From Verrucomicrobiia bacterium DG1235 (GTDB lineage: Bacteria > Verrucomicrobiota > Verrucomicrobiia > Opitutales > Opitutaceae): a stretch of DNA of 64,000 bases. A program made the translations under genes and the position numbers. This document shows, in pieces, positions 35,078 to 45,900 of this stretch; the first letter of the stretch is position 1; each line of letters begins with the position of its first letter. The notes below the pieces were generated by a model. That model saw nothing but the letters and a program-made list of their open reading frames with translations. It did not search any database and was not told the DNA's origin. The DNA lies in contig DS990592.1 in the NCBI GenBank assembly GCA_000155695.1, forward strand, positions 3,658,335 to 3,722,334, given 5' to 3'.

Positions 35078-36304
35078 CTACTCGTCCATGACTGCTGTAA
35101 CAGCAGTCTCTTCCGTCAATAGTTTCTTAGCTCGCGCCACATCCCCCGATACGAGAGCTAAAGCAGCAGCATCCAGACGCTTCCCGATATTGGTATCCAA
35201 GTTATCGCGACGCATCTCCAGCATCTTCAAAGGTAGACGCAAATCCTCGGCCGAATACGAAAAACCTTCATCCAGCTGCTTCGTTCGCAACTCTTGCACA
35301 ACCTCTAGATCGCGATAACCAAATTCTACGCTAGGCTCCACGACGGTCCCTTCTCCCCAGTCATTCCAGGTGACAACCTGTGTAATCGCCTCGCCACTAC
35401 GCAAAGCCTGATCAAGCGTTGATCGAAAAGTCTCTCCTTCCTCGTCGCCAATATAGCCCCAGCTTTGACTCACGCCCGCTTGCTCGTAGACGTCTACGAA
35501 TCTCGGAAACGCCGTCGGAATCGCATGCGGCCAAGCCTCAGCGTCATTCATGAAACGATCCGTAAACGCCAGGCCTACACTCGGGTTCGGCCAATCAAAC
35601 GCGCCCATAGCCGATGTCCGACGGATGTGCTCACTAAAATACGCGACCGGCGTATCCAGTCGCTGAAGACACTGAGTCCATTCGCTATCGGACAGACCTG
35701 TTTGCCCAAACGAAAGCAAAAGCGGCTTACCATCTAGCTGAACATAACAAGGCGAAGAAAACCAGTTCTCCGCCATCCACTCTATTTCGCCAGCCACATG
35801 CGCCACCCGCTCCTTAGCGGATAGCATACCTGCCTCCACCAAACTCGGCACTGTCTGGTCTTCATAACAAATAGCGAACCGCATCCCAAGCTGCTCTACC
35901 TTTTCGAAAAGCAGCTGCGTATTTCGGTGCAGGGTCGCGTAGTCGTACAAATTCGTCATCCCATACCAATCCACGATCACGCCATCGATTCCGGCTAGCT
36001 TCATCGAAAGCAAATGATACTCGATCACCGCTGGATCCGATGAATCATAAGCTCCGATCAAAGGCGTATAGTGAGAAGCCAAAGAGAGTTCCTCGCTGTC
36101 TTCATTTTCCGGATCAAAGGCATTCATCGTCCAATGCCAACCCCAGTGAGGACTCACCGGTTTCGCCTCATACCATGGCATATAGTGAGCGAGTATAAAT
36201 CGCTCCTTTTCTTCATCGATCGCGTCTGCTTTCGACACGCTGGCAGATCCTGCCAGCACGCTCATCACAAGACCCATGCGAAGTGTCGTATTCAAAATCT
36301 TCAT
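35078..36304 (-). CDS. Secreted GH71/GH99-like glycoside hydrolase
   Basis: A 408-residue secreted TIM-barrel protein (signal peptide about 1-27). 'FILAHYMPWYEAKPVSPHWGWHW' is the opening of the GH71/GH99-like group (shown in part: AHYMPWYEAKP, HWGWHW), followed by GIDGVIVDWYGM and 'TQVVTWNDWGEGTVVEPS'. GH71 enzymes are alpha-1,3-glucanases and GH99 enzymes cut alpha-mannosides, so either is possible; the GH87-like, GH65 and beta-phosphoglucomutase neighbours favour alpha-1,3-glucan. Last gene of the leftward locus, 20 bases after the GH87-like gene. Confidence 0.75.
   Translation of the reverse strand: MKILNTTLRMGLVMSVLAGSASVSKADAIDEEKERFILAHYMPWYEAKPVSPHWGWHWTMNAFDPENEDSEELSLASHYTPLIGAYDSSDPAVIEYHLLSMKLAGIDGVIVDWYGMTNLYDYATLHRNTQLLFEKVEQLGMRFAICYEDQTVPSLVEAGMLSAKERVAHVAGEIEWMAENWFSSPCYVQLDGKPLLLSFGQTGLSDSEWTQCLQRLDTPVAYFSEHIRRTSAMGAFDWPNPSVGLAFTDRFMNDAEAWPHAIPTAFPRFVDVYEQAGVSQSWGYIGDEEGETFRSTLDQALRSGEAITQVVTWNDWGEGTVVEPSVEFGYRDLEVVQELRTKQLDEGFSYSAEDLRLPLKMLEMRRDNLDTNIGKRLDAAALALVSGDVARAKKLLTEETAVTAVMDE
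35090..35108 (+). terminator. Hairpin just past the kinase-regulator operon
   Basis: GACTGCTG (35090-35097) and CAGCAGTC (35101-35108) form an 8-bp stem with a TAA loop 17 bases after the regulator stop, followed by TCTTCC. It lies within the 3' end of the convergent GH71/99-like coding region. A terminator role is likely but the U-tract is poor. Confidence 0.4.
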
Positions 36305-36324
36305 TCAAAAAATCAGTCAACAGG

Positions 36325-38058
36325 CTACTCCTGCTCTACAGTGAAATGTTTGGAGGCGTTTTTGAGGTCCTCTAATTCGCAATCGACAAGAGTCAGTCCT
36401 CCCATCGCGTCCTTCCGGACAAAAACATCATGACTCTTCTTGGTTCCCAGTCCGACGCCAGTCACCACAAGCTCCTCCAGACGCGTATTCGAAAGCGTAC
36501 CTTGCCCGTTCTTGCTGCCAGGACCAACAACCGTTAGCCCATCTGAAAAACTGTCACGAATCTCGACCTTGCTTACGGAGAGGCCGGAGATGCTCTTGCG
36601 ATCCATGCAGATCTGAAACGATCCGCGCCACGCCCAACTATGATCGTAGCCGCCGCAACGAAGCAGGGAAATATTCTCAACAACCGTCGTACCGCTGAAG
36701 TTGTTATCAATCCCACGAGAATCATCAGATGTGGGAAACGTAGTACTAATCAGGATACCACAGCCTGTTCCTATGTCGATGAACTCGCAATCCTCTACGC
36801 GGTTGTTCGCTCCGCCATAGACCGAAGCGCCATTGGCGAGGAACGTTAGTTGTCCCGTACTCCGGCGGATAACGTTGTTTCCGGGGACCACGTGCTCGTC
36901 CACGTAACCTTGGTCTGAAGCGGCCGGCCAGATAGCGAAACAGTCATCCCCCGTTCCGCGAGCCGAGCAATTATCCACGACCGATCCACTCGTGCCGACG
37001 CAGAAATTCACTCCATCCGCCAACATGTTTCGAAAACGACACCCTTCGATGAGTAAGTTCGTTCCATTGTAAATCCATGCCCCTACTTTTGTATGCTCAA
37101 TCCAAATACGCTTAATCGTCGAGTCACTGCAAACGCCGCCGATGATACCGTCGTTCGCTTCTTGGTCGTTGCGATAGTTGAGAGCCCCCATGATCGCAAA
37201 ATCCGCCAAATGGATCTCGCTGCCCGTAAGCTTGAAACGCACACGACGGTCGGCTTGCGAATAGAGTGCCTCATCACCGACAAAAGTCGTATGCCACATG
37301 CCCGCTCCTTGGATGGTGACATTCGAAGGGAGGATAATGTCACCCGTAAGCTTATACTCGCCGGCGGGCACCCAGATCGTACTGCCCTTCTCGAGAGCCG
37401 CTGCCATACAGTCTCGCAGGGCTTCCGTATCGTCGCTTTCCCCATCGCCTGTTGCGCCAAAATCAAGCACGGAGAGCGAATTCACCGGAGCCAGCAATGG
37501 TTCGGGGACTTGCTCCAAGTCCGCGAAATCGATGCTGCAAACAATTCCGTCATCGTCTGTCTTTTGCAGGCGAACCACATCGCCGGAACGAATCGCAAGA
37601 CCCTTCACGCTCAGCTCATCATAGAAGTTACGCGGCTTGCCAAGCGCCGGATCATTGGAAAAAGGATAGTTCCCGTACAGCCAGGCGTTGCGAGAGCTGA
37701 GCTCAACCGTGCGGGCGGGCTTGTCGTTCACGGATACCGTGAGCTCGGACTTGGTGCCGCCACCTTTCGGCGCGTCCGGCAGACTGAATCGGACGATAAG
37801 GGCGTTCGCGTCAACCGTCGCGTCGAACTCGATGAACTCTCCTTGTTCCCCTAGCTTCACATACTGTTGAGCCGATGACTCCGTCTCTATCGTGTGCGGA
37901 GCATAGTTGGGTCCGACCACAGTACCGCTCGTGCGCATCGTTTCCGCTTCGTAGGTCGTCCATGCCTTGTCGGCGCCGACTCCTCCTTGAACTTGGCTTC
38001 CGCTGAAAATCGTTAAGGCAACAACGGAAAGGCTTTTAAAGTATGGTTTTAAATTCAT
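36325..38058 (-). CDS. Secreted CBM35-like plus beta-helix enzyme, GH87-like
   Basis: A 577-residue secreted protein. After the signal peptide (to about 26) comes a CBM35-type module (TYEAETMRTSG, 'VRFSLPDAPKGGGTKSELTVSVN' shortened, SSRNAWLYGNYPF), then a right-handed parallel beta-helix starting 'LSVLDFGATGDGESDDTEALRDCM' (shortened). Acidic residues in ADGVNF and GTGDDCFAIW fit the three-Asp arrangement of GH87 alpha-1,3-glucanases, whose members have the same module order. Pectate-lyase-like or other beta-helix enzymes remain possible. It lies 12 bases after the GH65 gene. Substrate alpha-1,3-glucan is an inference supported by the neighbours. Confidence 0.65.
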   Translation of the reverse strand: MNLKPYFKSLSVVALTIFSGSQVQGGVGADKAWTTYEAETMRTSGTVVGPNYAPHTIETESSAQQYVKLGEQGEFIEFDATVDANALIVRFSLPDAPKGGGTKSELTVSVNDKPARTVELSSRNAWLYGNYPFSNDPALGKPRNFYDELSVKGLAIRSGDVVRLQKTDDDGIVCSIDFADLEQVPEPLLAPVNSLSVLDFGATGDGESDDTEALRDCMAAALEKGSTIWVPAGEYKLTGDIILPSNVTIQGAGMWHTTFVGDEALYSQADRRVRFKLTGSEIHLADFAIMGALNYRNDQEANDGIIGGVCSDSTIKRIWIEHTKVGAWIYNGTNLLIEGCRFRNMLADGVNFCVGTSGSVVDNCSARGTGDDCFAIWPAASDQGYVDEHVVPGNNVIRRSTGQLTFLANGASVYGGANNRVEDCEFIDIGTGCGILISTTFPTSDDSRGIDNNFSGTTVVENISLLRCGGYDHSWAWRGSFQICMDRKSISGLSVSKVEIRDSFSDGLTVVGPGSKNGQGTLSNTRLEELVVTGVGLGTKKSHDVFVRKDAMGGLTLVDCELEDLKNASKHFTVEQE

Positions 38059-38070
38059 CGTATCGAAAAT

Positions 38071-40374
38071 TTACTTACACAAAGACACAAGAGGAACCGA
38101 GAGCGTGGCATCCGCTTCGCACTGCACCACGTCTCCCGCCACATTGACTAGATGAGTACGGCTATTAGTTGAAGGAGCGGTAATCGTTACCACCTCATGA
38201 GTTATCGTAATCACAAACCGGTCGCCCTGGTAGTTGAGCGGAAACTGCAAGCGATTCCACTTTTCGTAGAGCCGTGGATGAATCGACAAGCGCCCGTCTT
38301 CGGCGTTCACACCACCAAAGCCGAACACTGCCGTCATCCACGCCCCACCATTCGCCGCCGGATGCGACCCGCCGATAAATATGGTTCCGGCATAGAGTTT
38401 AGACTTCGCCTCAAGATCGATCTTCGCGGTCTTGAGAAAGTAACGATAGGCGAAATCGAGATTGCCAAATTCCAAGGCGACCATCGCATAGGCGCAGGCG
38501 CTCAAGCTGGAGCCATGCTCGGTTCGCGGCTCATAGTACTCCCAGTTTGCCCGCTTGATGGCGGCGCTATAACGGTTCTTAAACAGGTTAAGCATCATCA
38601 CCACATCCGCCTGTTTGATCACCTGAGTCGGCACCGCCAAACCCTGCCCCGCTCCGAGGTATTCGTTAGGATGTACCAAGCGTTCCTTGAGTTCAGCAGG
38701 CGTCGTCATCTTCAGCTTAAAATAGCCCTCAAACTGCTCGATCACTCCAGTCTCCGCATCGGGCTCAGGCACATACAAAAGCTCCGCGGCTTCGGCGAAA
38801 TCGATCAGCTCACGAGCTATCTCCAGACGCTCCAAAAGGACGTCCAACTGAGATGGATGCTTAAGCCGCAAGTGTTCCACAGCGGCGAGAGCGACGACAA
38901 ACGTTTCCCTAGCGACTTGGCTCGTGAAGGCGTTGTTGTTTACCCGTTCATGATATTCATCAGGACCGATCACATCGAGAATCTCATAGCGGGCCTTATC
39001 CTTCTTGAAATAAGCATAAGAGAAATAGAAACGCGCGCACTCGAGGATAACCTCAGCTCCTCCTTCAAGCAGCAGGGAGTCATCACCAGTGTGAAGAAAG
39101 TACTTCCACATCGCGATAGCCACATCGCCACTGATATGCACCTGCTTGTCGCGAAAGTGCGTGCGCAAGTCCCGGCCCGTGATGGGGTCGCCTACATTAA
39201 AATAACTGCAAGCGTCATCGCCCGTCTCCTGACTTTCCCAAGCGTAGAATGCTCCACGATATCCCGGCCCTTCCGTCATCGCCTTACGGCGAGCTCCATC
39301 CAAAGTTCGAATACGGTAACGCAGCAACTCCACTGCAACCTCCGGATTCGTGTGCAGAAAAAACGGATACATGAATAGCTCCGTATCCCAGAAAATTGCT
39401 CCTTTATACACTTGTCCAGACAGAGCTCGGGCTGGGATCGAATTCGAGCTACTCTTTACCGGAGCGACCATTAATAGCTGCAGGATACTATAACGCAGCG
39501 CGAGCTGTGCTTCGTCATCGCCCTCAATCACCACATCGCTCTCCGCCCACTTACCAGCCCAAACATCATCATGCTTGGCCAAACAGGCCATGTAACCACG
39601 GACTTTAGCCCTTTCCACAATATCAATCGCAGCCTGATCCACAGGCGTCTCAAAAGCGTCATTATCCGTTACGACCGCGAAGTACTTATCAAACGAATAC
39701 GTCTTGCCAGCCTTAGCGGAAAAATGAATCACGCGCAGATTCTTTTGTTCGCAAATCTCATGCGCGTCCTCGCCAAACCCGCACTCAAGCGCCTCCGCCA
39801 CAGCTACACCCTTCGAACTCTCATGAGTAGACCCATACGTCACCAAAACGTCTCCACGTTTCTCATACGCGAGTTTGGGCAAATGCGGCCCGTTGAGATC
39901 CCAGATATCTCCATCGATGCCAGTGCGTATCATTACTTCCGTCGCTGCATCGCAGCGAATACTGAAACGGATAACTCCCAGATTCGGAGTATCCGCGCTA
40001 AGGAATCGACTAGACTTAAGCGTGACTGCCTTGTCACCCGAGAGGAAACGAGTCTCCCGCTGGAAGGCCGCGTTTGCGAAGTTCAAACTCTGAGTGTGCT
40101 CCACATCCGTTTCGCTTAGAGCTGAAAGCTCTACGCCGTCTATCGTGACACTAGTGTATCCACCGTTTGGAGCATTCACGGGCTCACGCCAAGCATCACC
40201 GACTCGATCGAAAATCCCAGCAAGCGTAATCCCTACCAATTGCTCGGATCCAAATTCGTCAAGCGTACCGCGATAGCCCATGTACCCATTCGCGATCTGG
40301 AAGATGTTTCCACGACGCATGATGCCCTCTGCATCACCGCCACACTCGCTTGTACTGATTTCCCAAAGTTTCAT
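38071..40374 (-). CDS. GH65 disaccharide phosphorylase (nigerose/kojibiose/maltose type)
   Basis: A 767-residue GH65 enzyme of normal length for the inverting phosphorylases that turn an alpha-glucobiose plus phosphate into beta-glucose 1-phosphate and glucose. Markers: RRGNIFQIANGYMGYRG at the front, 'YKGAIFWDTELFMYPFF' in the barrel, the catalytic Glu in DVIGPDEYHERVNNNAFT, and the phosphate-site stretch 'YEPRTEHGSSLSACAYAM'. No signal peptide, so cytoplasmic. ATG 40374 is used; three codons upstream a TTG is less likely. The adjoining beta-phosphoglucomutase fits the product. Nigerose as substrate is inferred from the GH87/GH71-like genes. Confidence 0.88.
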   Translation of the reverse strand: MKLWEISTSECGGDAEGIMRRGNIFQIANGYMGYRGTLDEFGSEQLVGITLAGIFDRVGDAWREPVNAPNGGYTSVTIDGVELSALSETDVEHTQSLNFANAAFQRETRFLSGDKAVTLKSSRFLSADTPNLGVIRFSIRCDAATEVMIRTGIDGDIWDLNGPHLPKLAYEKRGDVLVTYGSTHESSKGVAVAEALECGFGEDAHEICEQKNLRVIHFSAKAGKTYSFDKYFAVVTDNDAFETPVDQAAIDIVERAKVRGYMACLAKHDDVWAGKWAESDVVIEGDDEAQLALRYSILQLLMVAPVKSSSNSIPARALSGQVYKGAIFWDTELFMYPFFLHTNPEVAVELLRYRIRTLDGARRKAMTEGPGYRGAFYAWESQETGDDACSYFNVGDPITGRDLRTHFRDKQVHISGDVAIAMWKYFLHTGDDSLLLEGGAEVILECARFYFSYAYFKKDKARYEILDVIGPDEYHERVNNNAFTSQVARETFVVALAAVEHLRLKHPSQLDVLLERLEIARELIDFAEAAELLYVPEPDAETGVIEQFEGYFKLKMTTPAELKERLVHPNEYLGAGQGLAVPTQVIKQADVVMMLNLFKNRYSAAIKRANWEYYEPRTEHGSSLSACAYAMVALEFGNLDFAYRYFLKTAKIDLEAKSKLYAGTIFIGGSHPAANGGAWMTAVFGFGGVNAEDGRLSIHPRLYEKWNRLQFPLNYQGDRFVITITHEVVTITAPSTNSRTHLVNVAGDVVQCEADATLSVPLVSLCK

Positions 40375-40383
40375 CTGTATCAA

Positions 40384-41886
40384 TCAGGATCCCTGCTTCT
40401 CGTCCTTAACCCGCAGCATCAAAACCGCAGCCACGACCATCGACGCTCCGCCCAACACCAAGGCATAAACCGCATGGCCCTGAAACAGGGTACGCACCAG
40501 TAGTCCTAGCACGGCAGCTGCCAATATCTGCGGAATCACGATGAAGAAATTAAACATACCCATGTAGACTCCCATCTTCCGATAAGGGACCACGCTACTG
40601 AGAATCGCATACGGCAATGTCAGCAGACTCGCCCAAGCCACGCCTAGTCCGATCATCGACACGATGAGCAGCTTCGAATCATGGAAGAAATACATGGACG
40701 CTAGTCCTAGCCCTCCGAGCACGAGACAGACCATATGTGTATACACGCGGCTGATACGTTTCGCCAAAACAGGCAGAAGAAACGCGACGAGGGCGGCCAC
40801 ACCGTTATAGACCGACATCAGAACGCCTACCCAATTGGCTCCCTGATTATATGCCTCGGACTGTGGATCACTACTACCGAAGTGATAACTCGTAACCGCC
40901 GCCGTCGAATAAATGAAAAATGCGAACATGGCGAACCAGGTAAACATCTGAGCGAGGGCCAACTGACGCATAGGACCCGGCATATTGGACATGTCGTGCA
41001 CCATCTCGACAAGTCCGCGCTTTTTCCCGCTCGAGTAACGCCATGCGGCGACTAGTTGCAATACACCGTAAGCGCTCCCGCCAAAAGAGAGAATATAAAG
41101 GCCCTTATCCCAAGCCAACGAACGAATCAGAATACTGAATACAATTCCAGCAATCAAAAGCAACGAACCACCCAGAATATACTTCTTCTGATCGAGCACT
41201 ATGGCTGCCACCTCGGCATCATCGTTCTCATCGTCCTCTCCATGGAAGGCCTTCTGCTCCTCGGGCGAATATTCCTTAACCCGAAAGACGGTCCACAACA
41301 CTGTTAACAGGTAGACCAATCCCCCCAAGGTGAAGGACCACTTAACCGAATCCGGAACCTGCCCTTCTCCTGCTGTATTCGAAATACTGAACACGTTCGT
41401 GAGCAAGTACGGCATAAGCGACCCGATCACCGAACTGACGCCAATAAAAAAGGTCTGCATCGCGAAGCCAGAGGTACGCTGCTCGTCGGGAAGCATATCA
41501 CCCACGAAGGCGCGCATCGGCTCCATGGTGATGTTTATCGAAGCATCTAATATCCAGAGCATACCCGCCGCGAACCAGAGGGCCGGCGAATTGGGCATGA
41601 CCAACAAGGCGAGTGAAGCGAGGACCGCTCCGACAAGGAAATACGGCTTCCGGCGTCCCACCCGATTCCACGTCTTGTCGCTCATGTATCCGACGATTGG
41701 TTGCACCACCAATCCCGTCACTGGTCCAGCGATCCAGAGAATAGGAATCTCGTCGATCGAAGCGCCTAAGGTTTCAAAGATACGGCTGACGTTGGCGTTT
41801 TGCAGGGCAAATCCAAACTGGATGCCCACATAGCCGAAGCTCATATTCCAGAGCTGCCAAAAGTTTAGGAGAGGTTTTTTCTTCAT
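40384..41886 (-). CDS. MFS sugar transporter (SLC45/GPH-like)
   Basis: A 500-residue, 12-helix major facilitator. 'NMSFGYVGIQFGFALQNANVS', 'IAGPVTGLVVQPIVGYMSDKTW', GRRKPYFLVGA and 'SINITMEPMRAFVGDMLPDEQRT' (shown in part) are those of the sucrose/maltose type (SLC45-like) transporters often found beside alpha-glucoside genes. An acidic loop (HGEDDENDDAEVA) separates the halves. Start overlaps the phosphoglucomutase stop (ATGA), and the GH65 gene begins 9 bases after its stop. It probably brings disaccharide from the periplasm to the phosphorylase. Confidence 0.87.
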   Translation of the reverse strand: MKKKPLLNFWQLWNMSFGYVGIQFGFALQNANVSRIFETLGASIDEIPILWIAGPVTGLVVQPIVGYMSDKTWNRVGRRKPYFLVGAVLASLALLVMPNSPALWFAAGMLWILDASINITMEPMRAFVGDMLPDEQRTSGFAMQTFFIGVSSVIGSLMPYLLTNVFSISNTAGEGQVPDSVKWSFTLGGLVYLLTVLWTVFRVKEYSPEEQKAFHGEDDENDDAEVAAIVLDQKKYILGGSLLLIAGIVFSILIRSLAWDKGLYILSFGGSAYGVLQLVAAWRYSSGKKRGLVEMVHDMSNMPGPMRQLALAQMFTWFAMFAFFIYSTAAVTSYHFGSSDPQSEAYNQGANWVGVLMSVYNGVAALVAFLLPVLAKRISRVYTHMVCLVLGGLGLASMYFFHDSKLLIVSMIGLGVAWASLLTLPYAILSSVVPYRKMGVYMGMFNFFIVIPQILAAAVLGLLVRTLFQGHAVYALVLGGASMVVAAVLMLRVKDEKQGS

Positions 41887-42701
41887 TTGTTAATTCCTTC
41901 GAAGGCTCGCGCGTTCAGCTCCTCGAGACTCGTTTCGGCAAGATCGGTGACTACGAGATCTGCACCGACTTCGCGCAGTTCGCGCTCATTGTCCTCACGG
42001 GCGAGACCAACAGTTAGGGCGAAGCCTCCGCTTGCTCCGGCTTGCACGCCGGATACCGCGTCCTCCACCACGATGGAACGGGCGTAGTCTACGCAAAGCT
42101 GATCGCAGGCCGTCGTAAAAATGTCCGGCTCGGGTTTTCCTTTTAGTCCAAGCTTTTCGGATACAAGCCCATCAACTACGGTTTCAAACAAGGATGCTGT
42201 CCCTGTCTTTTCAAGAATCAAGGCAGAGTTACGACTCGAAGTGGCCAGCCCGACTCGGATGCCGCGCTTACGAAGCTGATGGATAAGGCCAATGGTCGAA
42301 TCGTAGAGTCCAACGCCATCGGTCTCGATGATCTCGTTGAACAAACTGTTCTTGCGATTGCCCAGCGCGCAGATCGTCTCGAAACCCGAAGCATCATCCG
42401 GGGTGCCGAATGGCAAAGTAATACCACGCGAGGCGAGAAAGGCTTCGACTCCCAAATAACGCGGACGACCATCAACATAGGTCAGATAATCTCGCGGGTG
42501 ATCGAAGGCCCGGAAAGGCTCGTCCTTGGCCGTAGCGTGGCTTTGTAGAAATTCGTCGAACATCCGTTTCCATGCTGTGGAATGCACGGAAGCTGTCCGG
42601 GTAACCACTCCATCCATGTCGAAGATCACCGCGTCTATACGCCATGCTTCTTGAATCGTCTCTCCTTCTGGAGAAACAGTTGTGTCTTCTTCCGATGTCA
42701 T
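41883..42701 (-). CDS. pgmB: Beta-phosphoglucomutase-like HAD phosphatase
   Basis: A 272-residue HAD protein. Motif I is DAVIFDMDGVVTRTASVH, with Asp nucleophile and acid Asp; HSTAWKRMFDEFL is the beta-PGM cap; motif II is GLATSSRNS, and motif III/IV is seen in GLKGKPEPDIF and 'VVEDAVSGVQAGASGG'. It should convert beta-glucose 1-phosphate to glucose 6-phosphate. The position next to GH65 makes this assignment strong. The ATG at 42701 is chosen; an in-frame TTG at 42728 is not supported. It is the first gene after the TonB receptor, from which it is separated by a strong hairpin. Confidence 0.88.
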   Translation of the reverse strand: MTSEEDTTVSPEGETIQEAWRIDAVIFDMDGVVTRTASVHSTAWKRMFDEFLQSHATAKDEPFRAFDHPRDYLTYVDGRPRYLGVEAFLASRGITLPFGTPDDASGFETICALGNRKNSLFNEIIETDGVGLYDSTIGLIHQLRKRGIRVGLATSSRNSALILEKTGTASLFETVVDGLVSEKLGLKGKPEPDIFTTACDQLCVDYARSIVVEDAVSGVQAGASGGFALTVGLAREDNERELREVGADLVVTDLAETSLEELNARAFEGINK

Positions 42702-42872
42702 GAAAGTGGATGTCTTATTGTCGTGCAAAGGTGTGATGCAGGGCAGCGGTTCTCCAAGGCATAGCTCGACGAAGTCGCGTCTATCCTAGTGTTTCAAAAT
42801 ACACCGCACAGCTACCTCCAGCCGACGACAGGGCTAGAGGAGCAATCTGTAATTGATTATTAGTTACAATAG

Positions 42873-42898
42873 GCGCGTGGCGTCTGCACGCCACGCGC
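42873..42898 (-). terminator. Strong hairpin between the receptor and catabolic genes
   Basis: GCGCGTGGCGT (42873-42883) and ACGCCACGCGC (42888-42898) make a perfect 11-bp stem with a 4-base loop, 15 bases beyond the receptor stop. On the minus strand it is followed by CTATTGTAACTAA, a weak U-tract, so partial termination or 3' end protection of the receptor message is likely, giving different levels of receptor and enzymes. Confidence 0.7.
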
Positions 42899-42913
42899 GC
42901 TTGATGAGGGTAA

Positions 42914-45900
42914 CTAGAATTCGAAGGTGTTCGAAATGCTCCAGGTACGATCTGGCGCTATGCGGTAGGCCGCGAAGTCGCCAGTTGGCTGAGCCGTGAT
43001 TGGGATGAGCTCGTCCCCGCCGCTGAACGCGTTGTAGACATTGAGCTGCACGCGCCAATCGATGTTGTCGCTAAGCTTTTTCCGGTAGCCGACCCAGAGA
43101 TCGAAGTTCGTTTCGGAAGGGCCTTCGACCGGATTTCCGAGATCGTATTCCACCGTTGTCGGATCATTCGGATCACCCATTGGAGGGTAGCCGATGATGA
43201 CGCTGCTCTGGTAGCGCATGCCGCCACCGATATTCAATCCCTTCAGGCGTCCGTCCGAGAAGTCGTAGTTGGTGATCGCGTTGACACGCCATTCACGGAG
43301 CTCAGGCACAGTCGCGTTTTCAACCAACTGGGCAAGTCTCCACTCACTACCGGGAGCGCCGACAAGACCTTCTCCGTCGAACCAGTTCTTACCTGCTGTA
43401 ACCACATCTTCAGTACCCCAGTAATGGTGCATACGTCCGAGGCCGTTCTCGACCGTGAGGGCTTCGCTCACCAGCGCCATGAATTCGCGGATGTTGGCGT
43501 TGCCCACATTGTTGCGGCGTGCATCGGTCTTGCTGGCGTTGAGAGTGAAGCGCCAGTTATCAACAGGCTCGCCACTGAACTCGACTTCCCAGCCTTCGGA
43601 AACGTTGTCCTCTGTGATGGTGAAACCGTTTGGTACGCTATATGTGACTTCGCCTGTGGATGGACCGAAGTTGCCAAAGGTGTTGATACCCCACGCTTCA
43701 TAGAAGCGAGGATCAACTGAACTCTGGAAGGCGCGAACCGCATCGAGAACCGAGTGCTCGAAGTTAGGATTAACGACCCAGTTTCCATCTTCGGATACGA
43801 TTGCTCCCGGCTCTGCCGCGAGGGCATCGGTATAGAAGCGGTGGTAATTGTAACGCATCGGAAGGCCGTCATCGCCAAACACATCAGTGTCGTTGCCAGT
43901 CAGGTCTGCGGAAGACGCATCGTAGCCCCATGGCAGGATGTTGTATTCAAAAACGTTGGCGAAGTTCTGATTCAGCTGCATCCAGTTGCCGATCGCAGCA
44001 GCGTTGATCTGCATGCTGTTGGCGCTAGTGTTCGATGTCTTGTAATGGTTGATACGCATCGAGTAGCGGCCATCGCGAGATTCCACGAGCATGCCCTTTT
44101 CGTAGGTCTTGCCGGAGGGCAAGGGATGAGATTCTCCATAGAGATCGACGCGGCTAGAGTCTGGCTGGAAATTCTCCGACTGATTGAAGTAGAGACTCAC
44201 GGCAAACGGGAGTTCCGAGGTAAGATCCTTCAAGAATGGCATATCGCCCAAGTGAGCCATGACGCTGTAAGAGCGGGATGTCTGCTCGAGCGATGTGTAG
44301 CCAACCGGCAAAACGTAGTTGTCAAAACTTACACTTCCGTGATCTACGTTTGGATCGAAATCGTTGGGCGACATCGACATGCCTGCAGACTCAGCCGTGT
44401 CTTTTCTGACACCTACCGTACTCACGATCGAACCGTCGAGCCACTTGCCCTGCCAAACCATCGCTTCGTACTTGTTGACCGACTTGGAGAGAGAAGCTCC
44501 TGTGGTCAAACGATCGCGGTTCGCAGCCGAGGCTTCCGCATCGACGATGTTCAGATTCGTAGTGGTCCAGCCAACATAGTTAGCGGGATTTTCCGACTGA
44601 GTAGACTCATAGCCATCCGCGCCAGGCAGATAGAAACCGTTCTGCCAAGGATCGGCGGGATTCACCGAACTGTTCCAAGTGGAGTCGAAGTAGTTGATCG
44701 CTCCACCTGTCATGGTGATGTTGTCACTCACGGATGGGATGTATGCTCCTTGCAAGGATCTACCGAGAAGTGAATCGCCAAGGTAAATCGTCTGAATCGG
44801 CGTCAAGGATGAGTTGAAACGTTCGTTTGGACGACCTTGCAATTCATAGAAGGAATCTTCGAATACGCCGTAACGCTGCCATTGGCGAGCATCGGTCTCC
44901 GCAGTGTCTTTCCCGAGCAAGCCAGTGAAAACATGTGTCCCGAGGAAGCGCTTTAGCATGTTGTCTTCGCCATCGTCGAAGTCGTGTTTGTAGAAAGCGG
45001 TCGCGCGAACGGTGCTCCGATCCGTATCGCGAGAACGGTTTGACCAAGCATTGTTCGAAGAGACGAAAGGACGGCCGACGTTTGGATTTGGCGTGCCATC
45101 TGAATACGGTTCGCCACCGGTAAGTCCTGGATCAGGGCTACCGTCTCCATAGACAGCCATGGGATCGATCTGGAGGCGGACTTCACCTGGTAAGAGCGCC
45201 TTTTGCCCGTTCTCGTAGGACTCGCTGTTGTAGTCCAAGGATATGCCGAGTCTGTTTTCGAGGAAGGTTTGAGACAGGCTAATATTCGTCACCGAAAAGT
45301 CCTGTGACTCACGCTTCGAGTCCCCATCGATGAGGTTGTTATAGAAGTCGAAAACCGACGCGTCCGTGAGGTGATTATTCTTCCAGAGACCCGCTGTGGA
45401 ATAGGGAGCTCCGGAATTGATCGCCCACTGAGAAGTGCCGTGGAGGGAAATCCAGCCATTGTCAGGCATCGCCTCGATGCCGCCATCGACCGCGCCATCC
45501 GGGCCGATACCGCCGCTTACAAAAGTGCCAACGATGTCCGTCACGTACATGCTCTGACCACTGCCGTCGAAGAAGACAGACGGACCTGTGCGTGGACTTG
45601 GAAAACCGAAAGTGCCAGCGTAAGGTTCGTAGGCGGGATTCGCGGAACCGTCCGATGCGAGATTGACGCGGAACTGTCCGTGACCTGGTCGACCGGAAAG
45701 GTGATCGAAGGCCTGGAACTGGTTATAGGTCGCCTGATTGAGCTCAGTGAACCAAGGCGTGATGGCGTCGGTCGGAGGCAAATAGCGAGGATTGTTGCTA
45801 TCGATGCTGCCGGATTCGAAGTTCGCCTTAATCGTGGTGAAAGCTCCGTTTTTGTTCAGAGCTTTCGGCTCGTAACGCAGCGCGGTATAGATACGCGTGT

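Noticed and set aside
43754-44773. 339-codon open frame antisense to the TonB receptor
   Set aside because: Looks more protein-like than most shadows, but it has no family features and the receptor frame is certain.
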